A DNA stretch of 58,149 nt from an uncultured Campylobacteraceae bacterium (GTDB lineage Bacteria > Campylobacterota > Campylobacteria > Campylobacterales > Arcobacteraceae). The stretch covers positions 1 through 58,149 of the forward strand of contig CAJXPH010000001.1 of NCBI GenBank assembly GCA_913057765.1. The letters are read 5' to 3'. The notes below the pieces were generated by a model. It had not been told where the DNA came from and did no database searches. It saw nothing but the letters and a program-made list of their open reading frames with translations. Within the stretch, counting starts at the first letter, position 1, and the number at the start of each line of letters is the position of its first letter. The position numbers were made by a program, and so were the translations under genes. Below, piece by piece: positions 44,674 through 53,453 of the stretch.

Positions 44674-44808
44674 GATAAATAGGTATTTATATAATATATA
44701 TGATTTTGTGGCTATAAAATTGAGTTCATTAAGTGGGAATAAAAGATGAAGATGGTTTAAAAAAAGTATTTTTACTAACTATAGGTTTAAAAACCTATAG
44801 AACAACAA
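44674..44808. other. Intergenic stretch with one hairpin
   Basis: CTATAGGTTT at 44779 and AAACCTATAG ending at 44800 form a palindromic hairpin. It lies nine bases after the stop of the minus-strand 49-aa ORF and about 105 bases after the response regulator. It may end one or both transcripts, although a clean T run is missing. Nothing else is recognised here. Confidence 0.45.
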
Positions 44809-44958
44809 TTACTTGTTTATTTTTTTTAATACTGATAATACTTTAGATGAAATATTTATTCCAGCTTTGCTACAAGCATCAAATATATCTTCATTGTTTT
44901 GAATTAGTCTTATAAATACTTCTTCTTTTTCAGTTAGTTTTACATCTTTGATTGACAT
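44809..44958 (-). CDS. Small 49-residue protein, possibly helix-turn-helix
   Basis: A short reading frame, MSIKDVKLTEKEEVFIRLIQ at the start and ending LSVLKKINK. AAGGA lies eight bases before the ATG at 44958, and the composition (charged, no rare codons) is gene-like. LTEKEEVFIRL...IFDACSKAGIN resembles the first helices of terminase small-subunit or sigma-like helix-turn-helix proteins. It lies downstream of two tRNA genes on the same strand. No family can be claimed. Confidence 0.5.
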   Translation of the reverse strand: MSIKDVKLTEKEEVFIRLIQNNEDIFDACSKAGINISSKVLSVLKKINK

Positions 44959-45024
44959 AGTTATCCTTTTATTTTTTTACATAAAATAATCATTTAGAGA
45001 GGATAAATTCTTAAGTTAGTGTGT

Positions 45025-45101
<77 letters not shown>

Positions 45102-45134
45102 ATTTGAAAATTAAAATAACGTAGATGAAAAAAG

Positions 45135-45209
45135 TGGATGGGGTAGAAGGATTCGAACCTTCGAATGCTAGCACCAAAAGCTAGTGCCTTACCGCTTGGC
45201 GATACCCCA
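45135..45209 (-). tRNA. tRNA-Gln (TTG)
   Basis: A 75-base cloverleaf with encoded CCA. The acceptor stem TGGGGTA/TACCCCA and anticodon loop TTTTGGT are clear. First gene of a two-tRNA unit. Confidence 0.95.
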
Positions 45210-45227
45210 TTCGTTTAACTGGGTGGA

Positions 45228-45256
45228 ATTATAGTAAAAAAGTATTTTATTGTCAA
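45228..45256 (-). promoter_or_regulatory. Consensus sigma-70 promoter for the tRNA pair
   Basis: On the minus strand TTGACA (45256-45251) and TATAAT (45233-45228) stand 17 bases apart, a perfect consensus promoter. It is unusual here, where -35 boxes are generally poor, and suits strong tRNA expression. About 55 bases away the plus strand carries TATAAT (45288-45293) as a likely -10 box for ribBA, so the two units diverge. Confidence 0.85.
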
Positions 45257-45330
45257 GGGTTTTTAGAAAAAATTTGTAAATTTTTGATATAATATCTGAA
45301 ATACAAGAAAAATTATTAAAAAGTAGAAAA

Positions 45331-46362
45331 ATGAATGCAATACAAAGAGTAAAAGAAGCAATTGAAGAGATTCAAAAAGGCAATATGGTAATAATGCTAG
45401 ATGATGAAGATAGAGAGAATGAAGGTGATTTAGTTTATGCCGCACCTTTAAGTAGCCCTGAAAAAGTGAACTTTATGGTGACACATGCAAAAGGATTAGT
45501 TTGTGTATCAGTTACAAAAGAAACTGCAGATAAATTAGAATTAAATCCAATGGTTGCATCAAATACTTCATCTTATGAGACAGCATTTACTGTTTCTGTT
45601 GATGCGGCAGATGCATTGACTGGAATTAGTGCAGGAGAAAGAGATGATACAATTAAAATTTTGGCAAATCCTATATCTAATGCACAAGAGCTAGTACGTC
45701 CAGGACATATATTCCCATTAATTGCAAAAGATGGTGGAGTATTAGTTAGAACAGGTCATACAGAAGGTTCAGTTGATCTATGTAAACTAGCTGGATTAAA
45801 TGGAGAAGCTGTTATTTGTGAAATCATAAAAGAAGATGGAACAATGGCTAGACGTGATGATTTAGATATTTTTGCAGATAAACATAATTTAAAACAAATT
45901 TATATATCTGATTTAGTGGAATATAGATTATCTCATGAAAACTTAATAGATGAGATATCTAGTTGTGATACTAAATTCTTTGGTACTAAGGTTATTAAGA
46001 AAGAATTTAAAGATCATATTGGACATATACATACCGCTATTAAATTTGGAGAAGATTTAGATGTAACACATGTTAAGTTTCATACAGTTATCCCTGATAT
46101 TAAACTATTTTTAAATGATGAAAAACTTCATTCAATGTTAAAAACAATTAATTTCTTACAATCAAAAGGTGGACTATTAATATTTTTAAATGAAGAAATG
46201 TCACATAAAGAATCTCAAAGAGATTATGGAATTGGTGCTCAAATATTAAACTCTCTAAATGCAAATAAAATAAAACTAATGACAAGTGGTGGAAAACACT
46301 CATTTGTTGGTTTAAATGGTTTTGGATTAGAGATAATCGAAGAAATTCAAATAGAGTGTTAA
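45331..46362 (+). CDS. ribB: DHBP synthase with decayed GTP cyclohydrolase II domain (RibBA)
   Basis: A 343-residue protein. Residues 1-200 are 3,4-dihydroxy-2-butanone 4-phosphate synthase, which makes the four-carbon unit of riboflavin from ribulose 5-phosphate (VIMLDDEDRENEGDLVYAA; RPGHIFPLIAKDGGVLVRTGHTEGSVDL). Residues 205-343 align in outline with GTP cyclohydrolase II (QRDYGIGAQIL; GGKHSFVGLNGFGLEI) but lack the three zinc cysteines and the GECLTGD-type stretch, so this half is most likely inactive. Campylobacterota often carry such a protein and a separate RibA. Confidence 0.9.
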   Translation: MNAIQRVKEAIEEIQKGNMVIMLDDEDRENEGDLVYAAPLSSPEKVNFMVTHAKGLVCVSVTKETADKLELNPMVASNTSSYETAFTVSVDAADALTGISAGERDDTIKILANPISNAQELVRPGHIFPLIAKDGGVLVRTGHTEGSVDLCKLAGLNGEAVICEIIKEDGTMARRDDLDIFADKHNLKQIYISDLVEYRLSHENLIDEISSCDTKFFGTKVIKKEFKDHIGHIHTAIKFGEDLDVTHVKFHTVIPDIKLFLNDEKLHSMLKTINFLQSKGGLLIFLNEEMSHKESQRDYGIGAQILNSLNANKIKLMTSGGKHSFVGLNGFGLEIIEEIQIEC

Positions 46363-46368
46363 TATATA

Positions 46369-46398
46369 GAGTAGGGTTAGTTTAAAACTATCCTACTC
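46369..46398 (+). terminator. Hairpin after ribBA
   Basis: GAGTAGG and CCTACTC enclose a second palindromic part (TTAGTTT/AAAACTA), six bases after the ribBA stop. It stands in tandem with the next terminator. Confidence 0.6.
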
Positions 46399-46414
46399 TC
46401 ATTGTTATAGACAT

Positions 46415-46447
46415 AAAAAAAGGAGTGAATTTTTTCACTCCTTTTTT
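46415..46447. terminator. Strong two-way terminator between ribBA and pckA
   Basis: A perfect stem (AAAAAAGGAGTGAA with TTCACTCCTTTTTT, loop TTTT) with A and T tracts on its two sides ends both convergent genes. Confidence 0.92.
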
Positions 46448-46468
46448 ATTTTCTGGAAATATTAAATT

Positions 46469-48046
46469 TTATAATTTAGGGCCAGCTGATGTAAAATCAT
46501 AATCACTTTCTAAAGTTAGATACTTTTTAAAGTTTTTAATATACATCCCAGCTAATTTTTGAGAAGTTTCATCATATGCATCTTGATCTTCCCATGTATT
46601 TCTTGGATTTAATACTGCTGTTTCAACACCTTCAAGTGTTTTTGGTACTTGAAGATTAAATACAGGTAGTTTTTCAAATTCTGAATTGTTAATAGAACCA
46701 TCTAAAATACCATTTATACAAGCTCTTGTATTTTTAATACTCATTCTTGAACCAACACCGTAAGGACCACCAGTCCATCCAGTATTAACTAAATATACAT
46801 TTACATTGTGTTTATCAATTTTTTGACCTAACAATTCTGCATAAACAGTTGGGTTTAAAGGTAAGAAAGCTTCTCCAAAACATGATGAGAAAGTAGCAAC
46901 AGGTTCAGTAATACCTCTTTCAGTCCCTGCAACTTTTGCTGTATATCCACTTAAGAAATAATACATTGCTTGTCTTCTTGAAAGTTTAGAAACAGGAGGT
47001 AATACACCAAATGCATCAGCACATAAGAAGATAATATTAGTTGGGTGTCCACCTTTCATATCAGGTGTATGATTTGGAATATGATCTAAAGGATAAGAAA
47101 CTCTCGTATTCTCAGTTTTAGAACCATCTTCATAATCAACAACACCATTTTCATCAGCGACAACATTTTCTAATATTGCACCTTTTTTAATTGCATTGAA
47201 AATATCTGGTTCAGATTCACCATCAAGATTAATTACTTTTGCGTAACATCCACCTTCAAAGTTGAAAATACCATTATCATCCCAACCATGTTCATCATCA
47301 CCAATTAAAGATCTATTAGGATCAGTTGAAAGTGTAGTTTTACCTGTTCCTGAAAGACCAAAGAATAGGGCAGTATCGCCATCTTTCCCAATATTTGCAG
47401 AACAATGCATTGCCAATTTACCTTCTAAAGGTAACCAGTAATTCATCATTGAGAAAACACCTTTTTTCATCTCACCAGCATACCATGTACCACCAATAAG
47501 AGCTTTGTTGTCTTCTACATTAAATACTACATAAACTTCTGAATGTAATTTATGACTTGCATAAGCCATATCTACTGTTTTACAAGCATTGTAAATAGTA
47601 AATTCAGGTTCAAAGTTTTCTAAGTCTTCTTCTTTAGGAACAATAAACATATTTTGAATAAAATGTGCTTGCCATGCAACTTCAGTAATAAATCTTACAG
47701 ATTTTCTACTGTCTAATGAAGCACCACAATATACATCAGTAACATATAAATCTTTGTTACTTAGTTGTTTTTTTGATGTTATTTCTAAATCTTCAAAAAC
47801 ATCTTTTGAAACTTTTCTGTTGATATCTCCCCACGCAATATATTTGTTTGATGGATCTTGATTAACAAAAAACTTATCTTTAGGACTTCTACCAGTAAAA
47901 ATACCAGTATCAATCATAAGTGCACCAGTTGAAGATATTTTAGCACCTTCATTTTCAACAGCATGTTGCATTAATGTATCTATATCTAGATTTCTATACA
48001 CTGTACCTACATTTTCTAGGCCAAGTGAGTCTTTAATTTCAGACAT
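46469..48046 (-). CDS. pckA: Phosphoenolpyruvate carboxykinase (ATP)
   Basis: A 525-residue PckA converting oxaloacetate and ATP into phosphoenolpyruvate and CO2. Seen: GRSPKDKF, the kinase-1a P-loop FFGLSGTGKTTLS, GDDEHGWDDNG with metal ligands, and NTGWTGGPYGVG. It follows oadB by 21 bases, so the operon handles oxaloacetate by two fates: decarboxylation to pyruvate and conversion to PEP. Gluconeogenic growth on organic and amino acids is implied. Confidence 0.96.
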   Translation of the reverse strand: MSEIKDSLGLENVGTVYRNLDIDTLMQHAVENEGAKISSTGALMIDTGIFTGRSPKDKFFVNQDPSNKYIAWGDINRKVSKDVFEDLEITSKKQLSNKDLYVTDVYCGASLDSRKSVRFITEVAWQAHFIQNMFIVPKEEDLENFEPEFTIYNACKTVDMAYASHKLHSEVYVVFNVEDNKALIGGTWYAGEMKKGVFSMMNYWLPLEGKLAMHCSANIGKDGDTALFFGLSGTGKTTLSTDPNRSLIGDDEHGWDDNGIFNFEGGCYAKVINLDGESEPDIFNAIKKGAILENVVADENGVVDYEDGSKTENTRVSYPLDHIPNHTPDMKGGHPTNIIFLCADAFGVLPPVSKLSRRQAMYYFLSGYTAKVAGTERGITEPVATFSSCFGEAFLPLNPTVYAELLGQKIDKHNVNVYLVNTGWTGGPYGVGSRMSIKNTRACINGILDGSINNSEFEKLPVFNLQVPKTLEGVETAVLNPRNTWEDQDAYDETSQKLAGMYIKNFKKYLTLESDYDFTSAGPKL

Positions 48047-48067
48047 TTTATTTTATTCCCTACTAAT

Positions 48068-49390
48068 TTAATTAAATATTGATAAAAGTACACCAGCAGC
48101 TACGGCAGAACCAATAACTCCAGCAACATTTGGACCCATCGCATGCATTAATAATACATTTGATTTGTCATACTCTTGTCCAACTTTACTAACAACTCTC
48201 GCTGCCATTGGAACTGCTGAAACACCAGCCGCACCAATAAGTGGATTAATTTTACTATCTTCAGACGCAAACTTATTCATAACTTTAGCCATAAGTACAC
48301 CTGCTGCAGTACCTGCAGAGAATGCTAATAATCCAATAATCATAATACCTAAAGTATCAACAACTAAAAACTTGTCAGCTGCTAATTTAGAACCAACTCC
48401 TAATCCAAGGAATATAGTTACAATATTGATTAATGAATTTTGCATAGTATCAGAAAGTCTTTCAACAGCGCCTGATTGCTTAAAGAAGTTACCTAAAGCA
48501 AATGCTCCAATAAGTGGAGTAGATTCTGGTAAAAATAAAATTGCTAAAAATAGAATAACAATTGGTAATAATAAATTTTCTAACTTATTAACTTTTCTTA
48601 GTTTTGGCATCTTGATTTTTCTCTCAGCTTCAGTAGTTAACGCCCTCATAATAGGAGGTTGAATTACTGGAACTAGCGCCATATAAGAATAAGCTGCAAC
48701 TGCAATTGCACCTAATAATTCAGGAGCAAGTCTATTTGCAATAAAGATCGATGTTGGACCATCAGCTCCACCAATAATTGAAATTGCTGATGCTGATTGT
48801 AAATCAAACCCAATAGCAACTGCCCCAACTAAAGAACCAAAGATTCCAAATTGTGCTGCTCCTCCTAAAATTGCCGATTTAGGATTCGCTAATAAAGGTG
48901 TAAAGTCTGTCATAGCTCCTACACCCATAAATATTAGTAGAGGGAAGAAACCATTAGCAATTCCCATATTATAAATAATACCGAGCATCCCAGATTCTCC
49001 GCCAATTCCGGCAAGAGGAATGTTTGCTAGTAATCCACCAAAGGCAATTGGTAATAATAATAGAGGTTCAAACCCTTTTGCAATTGCTAGATAAAATAAT
49101 ACTAAACAAATGGCAAACATTAGTAATCTTCCCCATGTTTGCTCAAAATGTGTCATAGGTCTCGCATCTTCTGCATGAGCTTCTGATGTCATTACAGTAT
49201 CTCTTGGCGTAGTAAATGCATAGATACCTGTTGTTTTATAGAATGAACTTAATAATTCACTTAAAGTTTTAGATTCATATTCTTTTTTTTCAGTTTTAAC
49301 TGGTTCTGCTGTATTACTTGAAGCAAAAGCATTTAAACTGAAAATTGCAAAAAATATAATTAGCATTGATGCCATTAGTTTTTTATTCAT
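48068..49390 (-). CDS. oadB: Oxaloacetate decarboxylase beta subunit (sodium pump)
   Basis: A 440-residue membrane protein that couples decarboxylation of carboxybiotin to sodium export. Family core: KGFEPLLLLPIAFGGLLANIPL, SIIGGADGPTSIF (with the key Asp) and VSAVPMAARVVSKVGQEYD. The first 85 residues are an unusual N-terminal extension: a signal-like helix (4-23) and a polar linker before the first family helix. Confidence 0.92.
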   Translation of the reverse strand: MNKKLMASMLIIFFAIFSLNAFASSNTAEPVKTEKKEYESKTLSELLSSFYKTTGIYAFTTPRDTVMTSEAHAEDARPMTHFEQTWGRLLMFAICLVLFYLAIAKGFEPLLLLPIAFGGLLANIPLAGIGGESGMLGIIYNMGIANGFFPLLIFMGVGAMTDFTPLLANPKSAILGGAAQFGIFGSLVGAVAIGFDLQSASAISIIGGADGPTSIFIANRLAPELLGAIAVAAYSYMALVPVIQPPIMRALTTEAERKIKMPKLRKVNKLENLLLPIVILFLAILFLPESTPLIGAFALGNFFKQSGAVERLSDTMQNSLINIVTIFLGLGVGSKLAADKFLVVDTLGIMIIGLLAFSAGTAAGVLMAKVMNKFASEDSKINPLIGAAGVSAVPMAARVVSKVGQEYDKSNVLLMHAMGPNVAGVIGSAVAAGVLLSIFN

Positions 49391-49422
49391 TAATTATTCT
49401 CCGAATTCTTAATTTCATCTAA

Positions 49423-51234
49423 TTAGCCAATTGTAGCTAAAGCTTGACCTTCTTCAACAGCATCACTAGCATTAACTAAAATAGCTGAAACTGTACCTGA
49501 ACAAGGAGCTTCAACATCAATTTCCATTTTCATAGCTTCTAAAATTGCAACAATATCACCTTTTTCAACTTTGTCACCAACTTTAACATTCATTTTCCAA
49601 AGATTACCGCTTACAGTTGCAGGAACTTCGGCCCCACCAGCTGGTGCAGTACTTACTGCAGCTGGTGCTGCGTCAGATACAGGTGTTACTTGAATATCAG
49701 CATTACCTTCTGCTACAGTTACATTAAATTTTTGTCCGTCTACAACTACTGTGTAGTTTCCAGTTGCGTTACTCATACCTTTATTTTCTCCTAAATTACA
49801 TTCTTTATCATCTTCACATGCTGAAGCATCAGCTTTTCTAATATTTAAAGGACCATCGCCTTTTAAGAAAGCGATTCCTTTTTCATCACAAGCTGCTGCA
49901 ATGAAAATATTTTCTTCAGAAGTTTCTAATCCTTCTTCTTTTAATCTACCTTCCCAATAAGCCATAGTTTTCTTTTCATCTCTATCAGCATAATCCAATG
50001 GGTTTTCTGTAGTTGGTTCTAATTTTAATTTAGCAGAAGCTAAAGAAACAATTTCTGCATCTGGTTCAACAGGAGTTTTACCAAAATAACCTAGAACCAT
50101 TTTTCCATAACCAGGAGCAATTTGTTTCCAAGGCCCAAACATTACATTTGCATATGCTTGTTGCCAATAGAATTGTGATACTGGAGTTACAGATGTACCA
50201 TAACCACCTCTCTCAACAACTTCTCTCATAGCTTTTATTACTTCAGGAAATTTATCTAAAGTACCATTATCTCTCATCATTTGAGTATTTGCAGTTAAAG
50301 CACCACCTGGCATAGGTGAGAAAGGAATTAATGGAGATACTTGTGTAGCCTCAGGAGGCATAAAGTAGTCTTTTAATTGATGTTTTAAAACTTCTTGATA
50401 TTTTAGAACTTTTTCAATTTCTAAACCACCTAAGTCATAGTTCATACCTTTAACAGCATGCATCATTGTTAATATATCTGGTTGACTAGTACCACCTGAT
50501 ACAGGATCAGCTGCTAAATCAATACCATCTGCACCTGCATCTAAAGCTGCTAAATAACATGCAACAGATACCCCAGCTGTTTCATGTGTATGTAGTCTAA
50601 TATGAGTATCTTCACCAACAAGTTTTCTTGCCATTTTAATAGTGTCAAAAACTTTTTGTGGTGATGAAGTACCAGACGCATCTTTAAAACAAATTGAATC
50701 ATGTGGAACACCACTATCAAGAATCTGTCTTAATGTTTTTTCATAGAAAGGAACATCATGTGCACCTTCACATCCTGGTGGTAAATCCATTAAAGTTACA
50801 ACAACTTCATGATTTAATCCATACTTTTTAATACATTCTGCAGAATATTCTAAATTCTGTACATCATTTAATGCATCAAAGTTTCTAATTGTTGTAACAC
50901 CATGTTTTGCGAACATTTTAGCATGCATTTCAACTAGTTCTCTAGAACCAGTATCTAACATAACAGTGTTAATTCCTCTTGCTAGTGTTTGTAAGTTAGC
51001 ATCTGGACCAACGATTTCCCTAAATCTGTCCATCATCTCAAAAGCATTTTCTTGTAAGTAGAAGAATAAAGATTGAAATCTTGCTCCTCCACCAAACTCA
51101 AAGTGAGTTATCCCAGCTTCTTTCGCAGCTTCTACAGCTGGAAAGAAATCATCCATTAAAACTCTACCTCCAAAGACAGATTGAAATCCATCTCTAAACG
51201 TAGTATCCATGACATCAATGTATTTTTTAGCCAT
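49423..51234 (-). CDS. oadA: Oxaloacetate decarboxylase alpha subunit (biotin)
   Basis: A 603-residue protein. N-terminal HMGL-like carboxyltransferase domain (DTTFRDGFQSVFGGR; metal-binding HTHETAGV), a conserved middle, an Ala/Pro-rich linker near 520, and the biotinyl domain with ILEAMKMEIDVEAP. With OadB and OadG beside it, the sodium-pump role is favoured over a PycB role in pyruvate carboxylase; related Campylobacter proteins act as PycB, but no pycA is present here. Confidence 0.93.
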   Translation of the reverse strand: MAKKYIDVMDTTFRDGFQSVFGGRVLMDDFFPAVEAAKEAGITHFEFGGGARFQSLFFYLQENAFEMMDRFREIVGPDANLQTLARGINTVMLDTGSRELVEMHAKMFAKHGVTTIRNFDALNDVQNLEYSAECIKKYGLNHEVVVTLMDLPPGCEGAHDVPFYEKTLRQILDSGVPHDSICFKDASGTSSPQKVFDTIKMARKLVGEDTHIRLHTHETAGVSVACYLAALDAGADGIDLAADPVSGGTSQPDILTMMHAVKGMNYDLGGLEIEKVLKYQEVLKHQLKDYFMPPEATQVSPLIPFSPMPGGALTANTQMMRDNGTLDKFPEVIKAMREVVERGGYGTSVTPVSQFYWQQAYANVMFGPWKQIAPGYGKMVLGYFGKTPVEPDAEIVSLASAKLKLEPTTENPLDYADRDEKKTMAYWEGRLKEEGLETSEENIFIAAACDEKGIAFLKGDGPLNIRKADASACEDDKECNLGENKGMSNATGNYTVVVDGQKFNVTVAEGNADIQVTPVSDAAPAAVSTAPAGGAEVPATVSGNLWKMNVKVGDKVEKGDIVAILEAMKMEIDVEAPCSGTVSAILVNASDAVEEGQALATIG

Positions 51235-51239
51235 TTAAA

Positions 51240-51476
51240 TTAACCTTTTAGATTTTTGTGATGTTGTACAGCAGCTACGATTGCAGCCATTTTTGCAGTG
51301 TTGTTTGAAGCACTTACAGCAGGTTTAGTCGGTGATACTTTCTTTTCAGGAAAATATTTTCCAATAAGCTTTGCTTGTAATTTTAGAGCGAAAATCATAA
51401 CGACTAAAAATAAGAATACTATTCCCATCCCCAGTGCCATAAATTTTCCCGCTTCAGCAATTAAATTTGTTTCCAT
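51240..51476 (-). CDS. oadG: Oxaloacetate decarboxylase gamma subunit
   Basis: A 78-residue protein with one N-terminal membrane helix (about 12-32) and a polar C-terminus ending in AAIVAAVQHHKNLKG. It helps the alpha and beta subunits assemble. Start at ATG 51476, preceded by GGGGAG; an upstream in-frame codon at 51497 lacks support. First gene of oadGAB-pckA, with five bases to oadA. Confidence 0.85.
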   Translation of the reverse strand: METNLIAEAGKFMALGMGIVFLFLVVMIFALKLQAKLIGKYFPEKKVSPTKPAVSASNNTAKMAAIVAAVQHHKNLKG

Positions 51477-51598
51477 ATTACTCCCCGTGGTTACCATCGT
51501 GTAATTAGTAATCTAATTTTATAGAAACTTTGCTTTAGTAGAATTTATTTTTATCTCTATTTTTTATAAATTTGGGAATTTTGCTTTTTTGATGCTAC

Positions 51599-51694
51599 TT
51601 ATAATATTTTAGTACCAAACTCAAGTAAAAAATTGTCAACTTTTTCTAACATTTTAATTACATTACTTGTTGCTTTCTCAATTTTTTGTGCCAT
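51599..51694 (-). CDS. Very small 31-residue protein, tentative
   Basis: MAQKIEKATSNVIKMLEKVD followed by NFLLEFGTKIL. AAGGAT lies eight bases before the ATG. It is amphipathic and helical and lies in the 320-base gap between oadG and the S24 gene. The start signal is the only support; it could be chance. Confidence 0.35.
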   Translation of the reverse strand: MAQKIEKATSNVIKMLEKVDNFLLEFGTKIL

Positions 51695-51750
51695 TTTATA
51701 TCCTTTTTGAATAAATATATGTCAAATTCTATATAAAAATTTCAAATGTC

Positions 51751-51779
51751 TTGAAAAATATTGCATTTTGTAATATAAT
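51751..51779 (+). promoter_or_regulatory. Sigma-70 promoter of the S24 gene
   Basis: TTGAAA (51751-51756) and TATAAT (51774-51779) are spaced by 17 bases. AAAGGAG (51786-51792) follows directly, so the mRNA leader would be only about 12 bases long. Confidence 0.8.
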
Positions 51780-51797
51780 AGTATTAAAGGAGTTAAA

Positions 51798-52454
51798 ATG
51801 TTGATTGTACGTGAAATAATTGAGAAACTCAAGGATATATTAAGTCAAGATGGAAAAGATGGGAAGGTTTTTGATAAAGATGTTGCTACAGCTTTAGATC
51901 TAAGTCAAGTCAATTTTGCAACTATGAAGAATAGAGGTAAAATACCTTTTTCCAACATATTAGACTTCTGTGCAAGAAAAAAGATATCAATAAACTGGTT
52001 ACTCTATAATCAAAACCCAGGTTCTTTAGTTGATTCTACTGATAAATACTGGATTAGATACTATCCTGAAGTTAGTGTTAGTGCAGGAGGTGGTGCCTAT
52101 GAGAATGATGATAGTGCTGAATCTATGGAGGTTCCACCATATTTTATTAGTATGTTAGGTGGTAAAGAAAATTTAAAAAATATTGATGCTATAAATGTAG
52201 TAGGAGATTCAATGGAACCTACACTAAATAGTGACAATATAATATTTATAGATAAAACAAGAAAAGATGTTGCAAGGGACGGTATATACGCATTTACAAC
52301 AAACCATGGGCTTTTTGTAAAAAGAATTCAAAGAAGAGCTGATGGACAACTTGATGTTATATCTGATAATAAAGATTATCCAATTCAAATACTAGAGAAA
52401 AATGAAGTAAGAATTGTTGGTAAAGTAGTAAGTTCTTTTGGAATGATATATTAA
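51798..52454 (+). CDS. Helix-turn-helix S24 peptidase (LexA/CI-like repressor)
   Basis: A 218-residue protein. Residues about 1-70 form a helix-turn-helix of the CI type (KVFDKDVATALDLSQVNFATMKNRGKIPF). Residues 95-218 are an S24 peptidase with Ser in VVGDSMEPTL and Lys in LFVKRIQRR; a possible self-cleavage site is in SVSAGGGAYE. Such a stand-alone gene is common in Campylobacterota, which lack classic LexA. It may sense DNA damage or stress. No prophage surrounds it. Confidence 0.88.
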   Translation: MLIVREIIEKLKDILSQDGKDGKVFDKDVATALDLSQVNFATMKNRGKIPFSNILDFCARKKISINWLLYNQNPGSLVDSTDKYWIRYYPEVSVSAGGGAYENDDSAESMEVPPYFISMLGGKENLKNIDAINVVGDSMEPTLNSDNIIFIDKTRKDVARDGIYAFTTNHGLFVKRIQRRADGQLDVISDNKDYPIQILEKNEVRIVGKVVSSFGMIY

Positions 52455-53453
52455 TTAAATTAAAGAAGGCTCATTATTTTGTTTTGAAACTTGCTCATAA
52501 AGTTCATCATAAGATACCCCGATAAAATAAACAGCATTAAATTGGGCCTTTTTTAAGAACTCTTTTACTTCATCTAAAGAATTAATAAAAGTATAGTCAA
52601 TATTTTTATTATCATCTATATCTTTTGTTGTTAAATACAATATCTTTGCATATTTATATTTATTAGTTAAATAGTTAACTTCTTTTTCTAGTTGATCTTC
52701 TTTCTCTTGTGCAATCAGAAATTTATCAGTTCTTCCAAAATCAGTATGGTTAATTAATTTATCTACAAAAATTGGTTTTAAATTATGAAATTTTTTCAAC
52801 TTGTTTAAATCAGAATCAAATCCTAAATAACTGTATACATCTAAAAATTCAGTTAAATAAAGGCTTGATATTTTTAATTTTGAAAAATATCTATCTTTAT
52901 GAGTAAAAGTAGTTTCAAAAATAGAGTGCTCTATTAAGTTGTTGATCTCATATTCTTTTGTATTAAAATTAAAATTAATTGGATAAATATCATCTAATAA
53001 TTTTTGATCAGAACAAATTATTGTATCGTTCTCTTCAATATCATCTAATAATTTAAAAAATTTAGATAAATCATTAGGAATAACTTTAATATTTGTATGC
53101 ACTGTTGGTTTTCGTAAGATATTAAATAATTCATAAGATACACTATTACAATAAAAAGCAGTCAATCTAATATTTGATAATAGATATCTAACTAATTTAA
53201 CAATAGTTTCTTTAATATTTTTAACATGTACCCAAGCAATTTCATTATCCGGAATATTATCTATCTTTTTATCTACAACTAAAGCAAATGCACCATTTTC
53301 AATAGCAAGAGAAATATCTTCTACATTTTGGACAATAAACAAATCACCTTCTTTTATCTTTTTAGGATTTGTTTTAATAGAATATATGAAAGAAATAGAT
53401 GGATGATTTAGTAATCTTCCATCTATAATATCTAGAATCGATGTAATTTGCAC
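52455..53453 (-). CDS. MurF N-domain-like protein without a P-loop
   Basis: A 332-residue protein. Residues 1-95 resemble the N-terminal domain of MurE/MurF ligases (SIKTNPKKIKEGDLFIV; AIENGAFALVVDKKID). The ATP-binding GTNGKT motif and the rest of the ligase are missing; the C-terminal half is unlike Mur ligases to my eye. It overlaps metG by one base (TAATG), so it is cotranscribed with it. Related genes are found in other Campylobacterota with uncertain names. Role unknown; a cell-wall-related binding protein is a guess. Confidence 0.65.
   Translation of the reverse strand: MQITSILDIIDGRLLNHPSISFIYSIKTNPKKIKEGDLFIVQNVEDISLAIENGAFALVVDKKIDNIPDNEIAWVHVKNIKETIVKLVRYLLSNIRLTAFYCNSVSYELFNILRKPTVHTNIKVIPNDLSKFFKLLDDIEENDTIICSDQKLLDDIYPINFNFNTKEYEINNLIEHSIFETTFTHKDRYFSKLKISSLYLTEFLDVYSYLGFDSDLNKLKKFHNLKPIFVDKLINHTDFGRTDKFLIAQEKEDQLEKEVNYLTNKYKYAKILYLTTKDIDDNKNIDYTFINSLDEVKEFLKKAQFNAVYFIGVSYDELYEQVSKQNNEPSLI

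Noticed and set aside
49423..51234. OadA as pyruvate carboxylase subunit PycB
   Set aside because: oadB and oadG lie in the same operon and no biotin carboxylase gene is present in the window, so the sodium-pump decarboxylase is favoured.
51798..52454. S24 repressor as a sign of a prophage
   Set aside because: No integrase, structural, lysis or attachment sequences nearby; flanks are oad, metG and fbp housekeeping genes.
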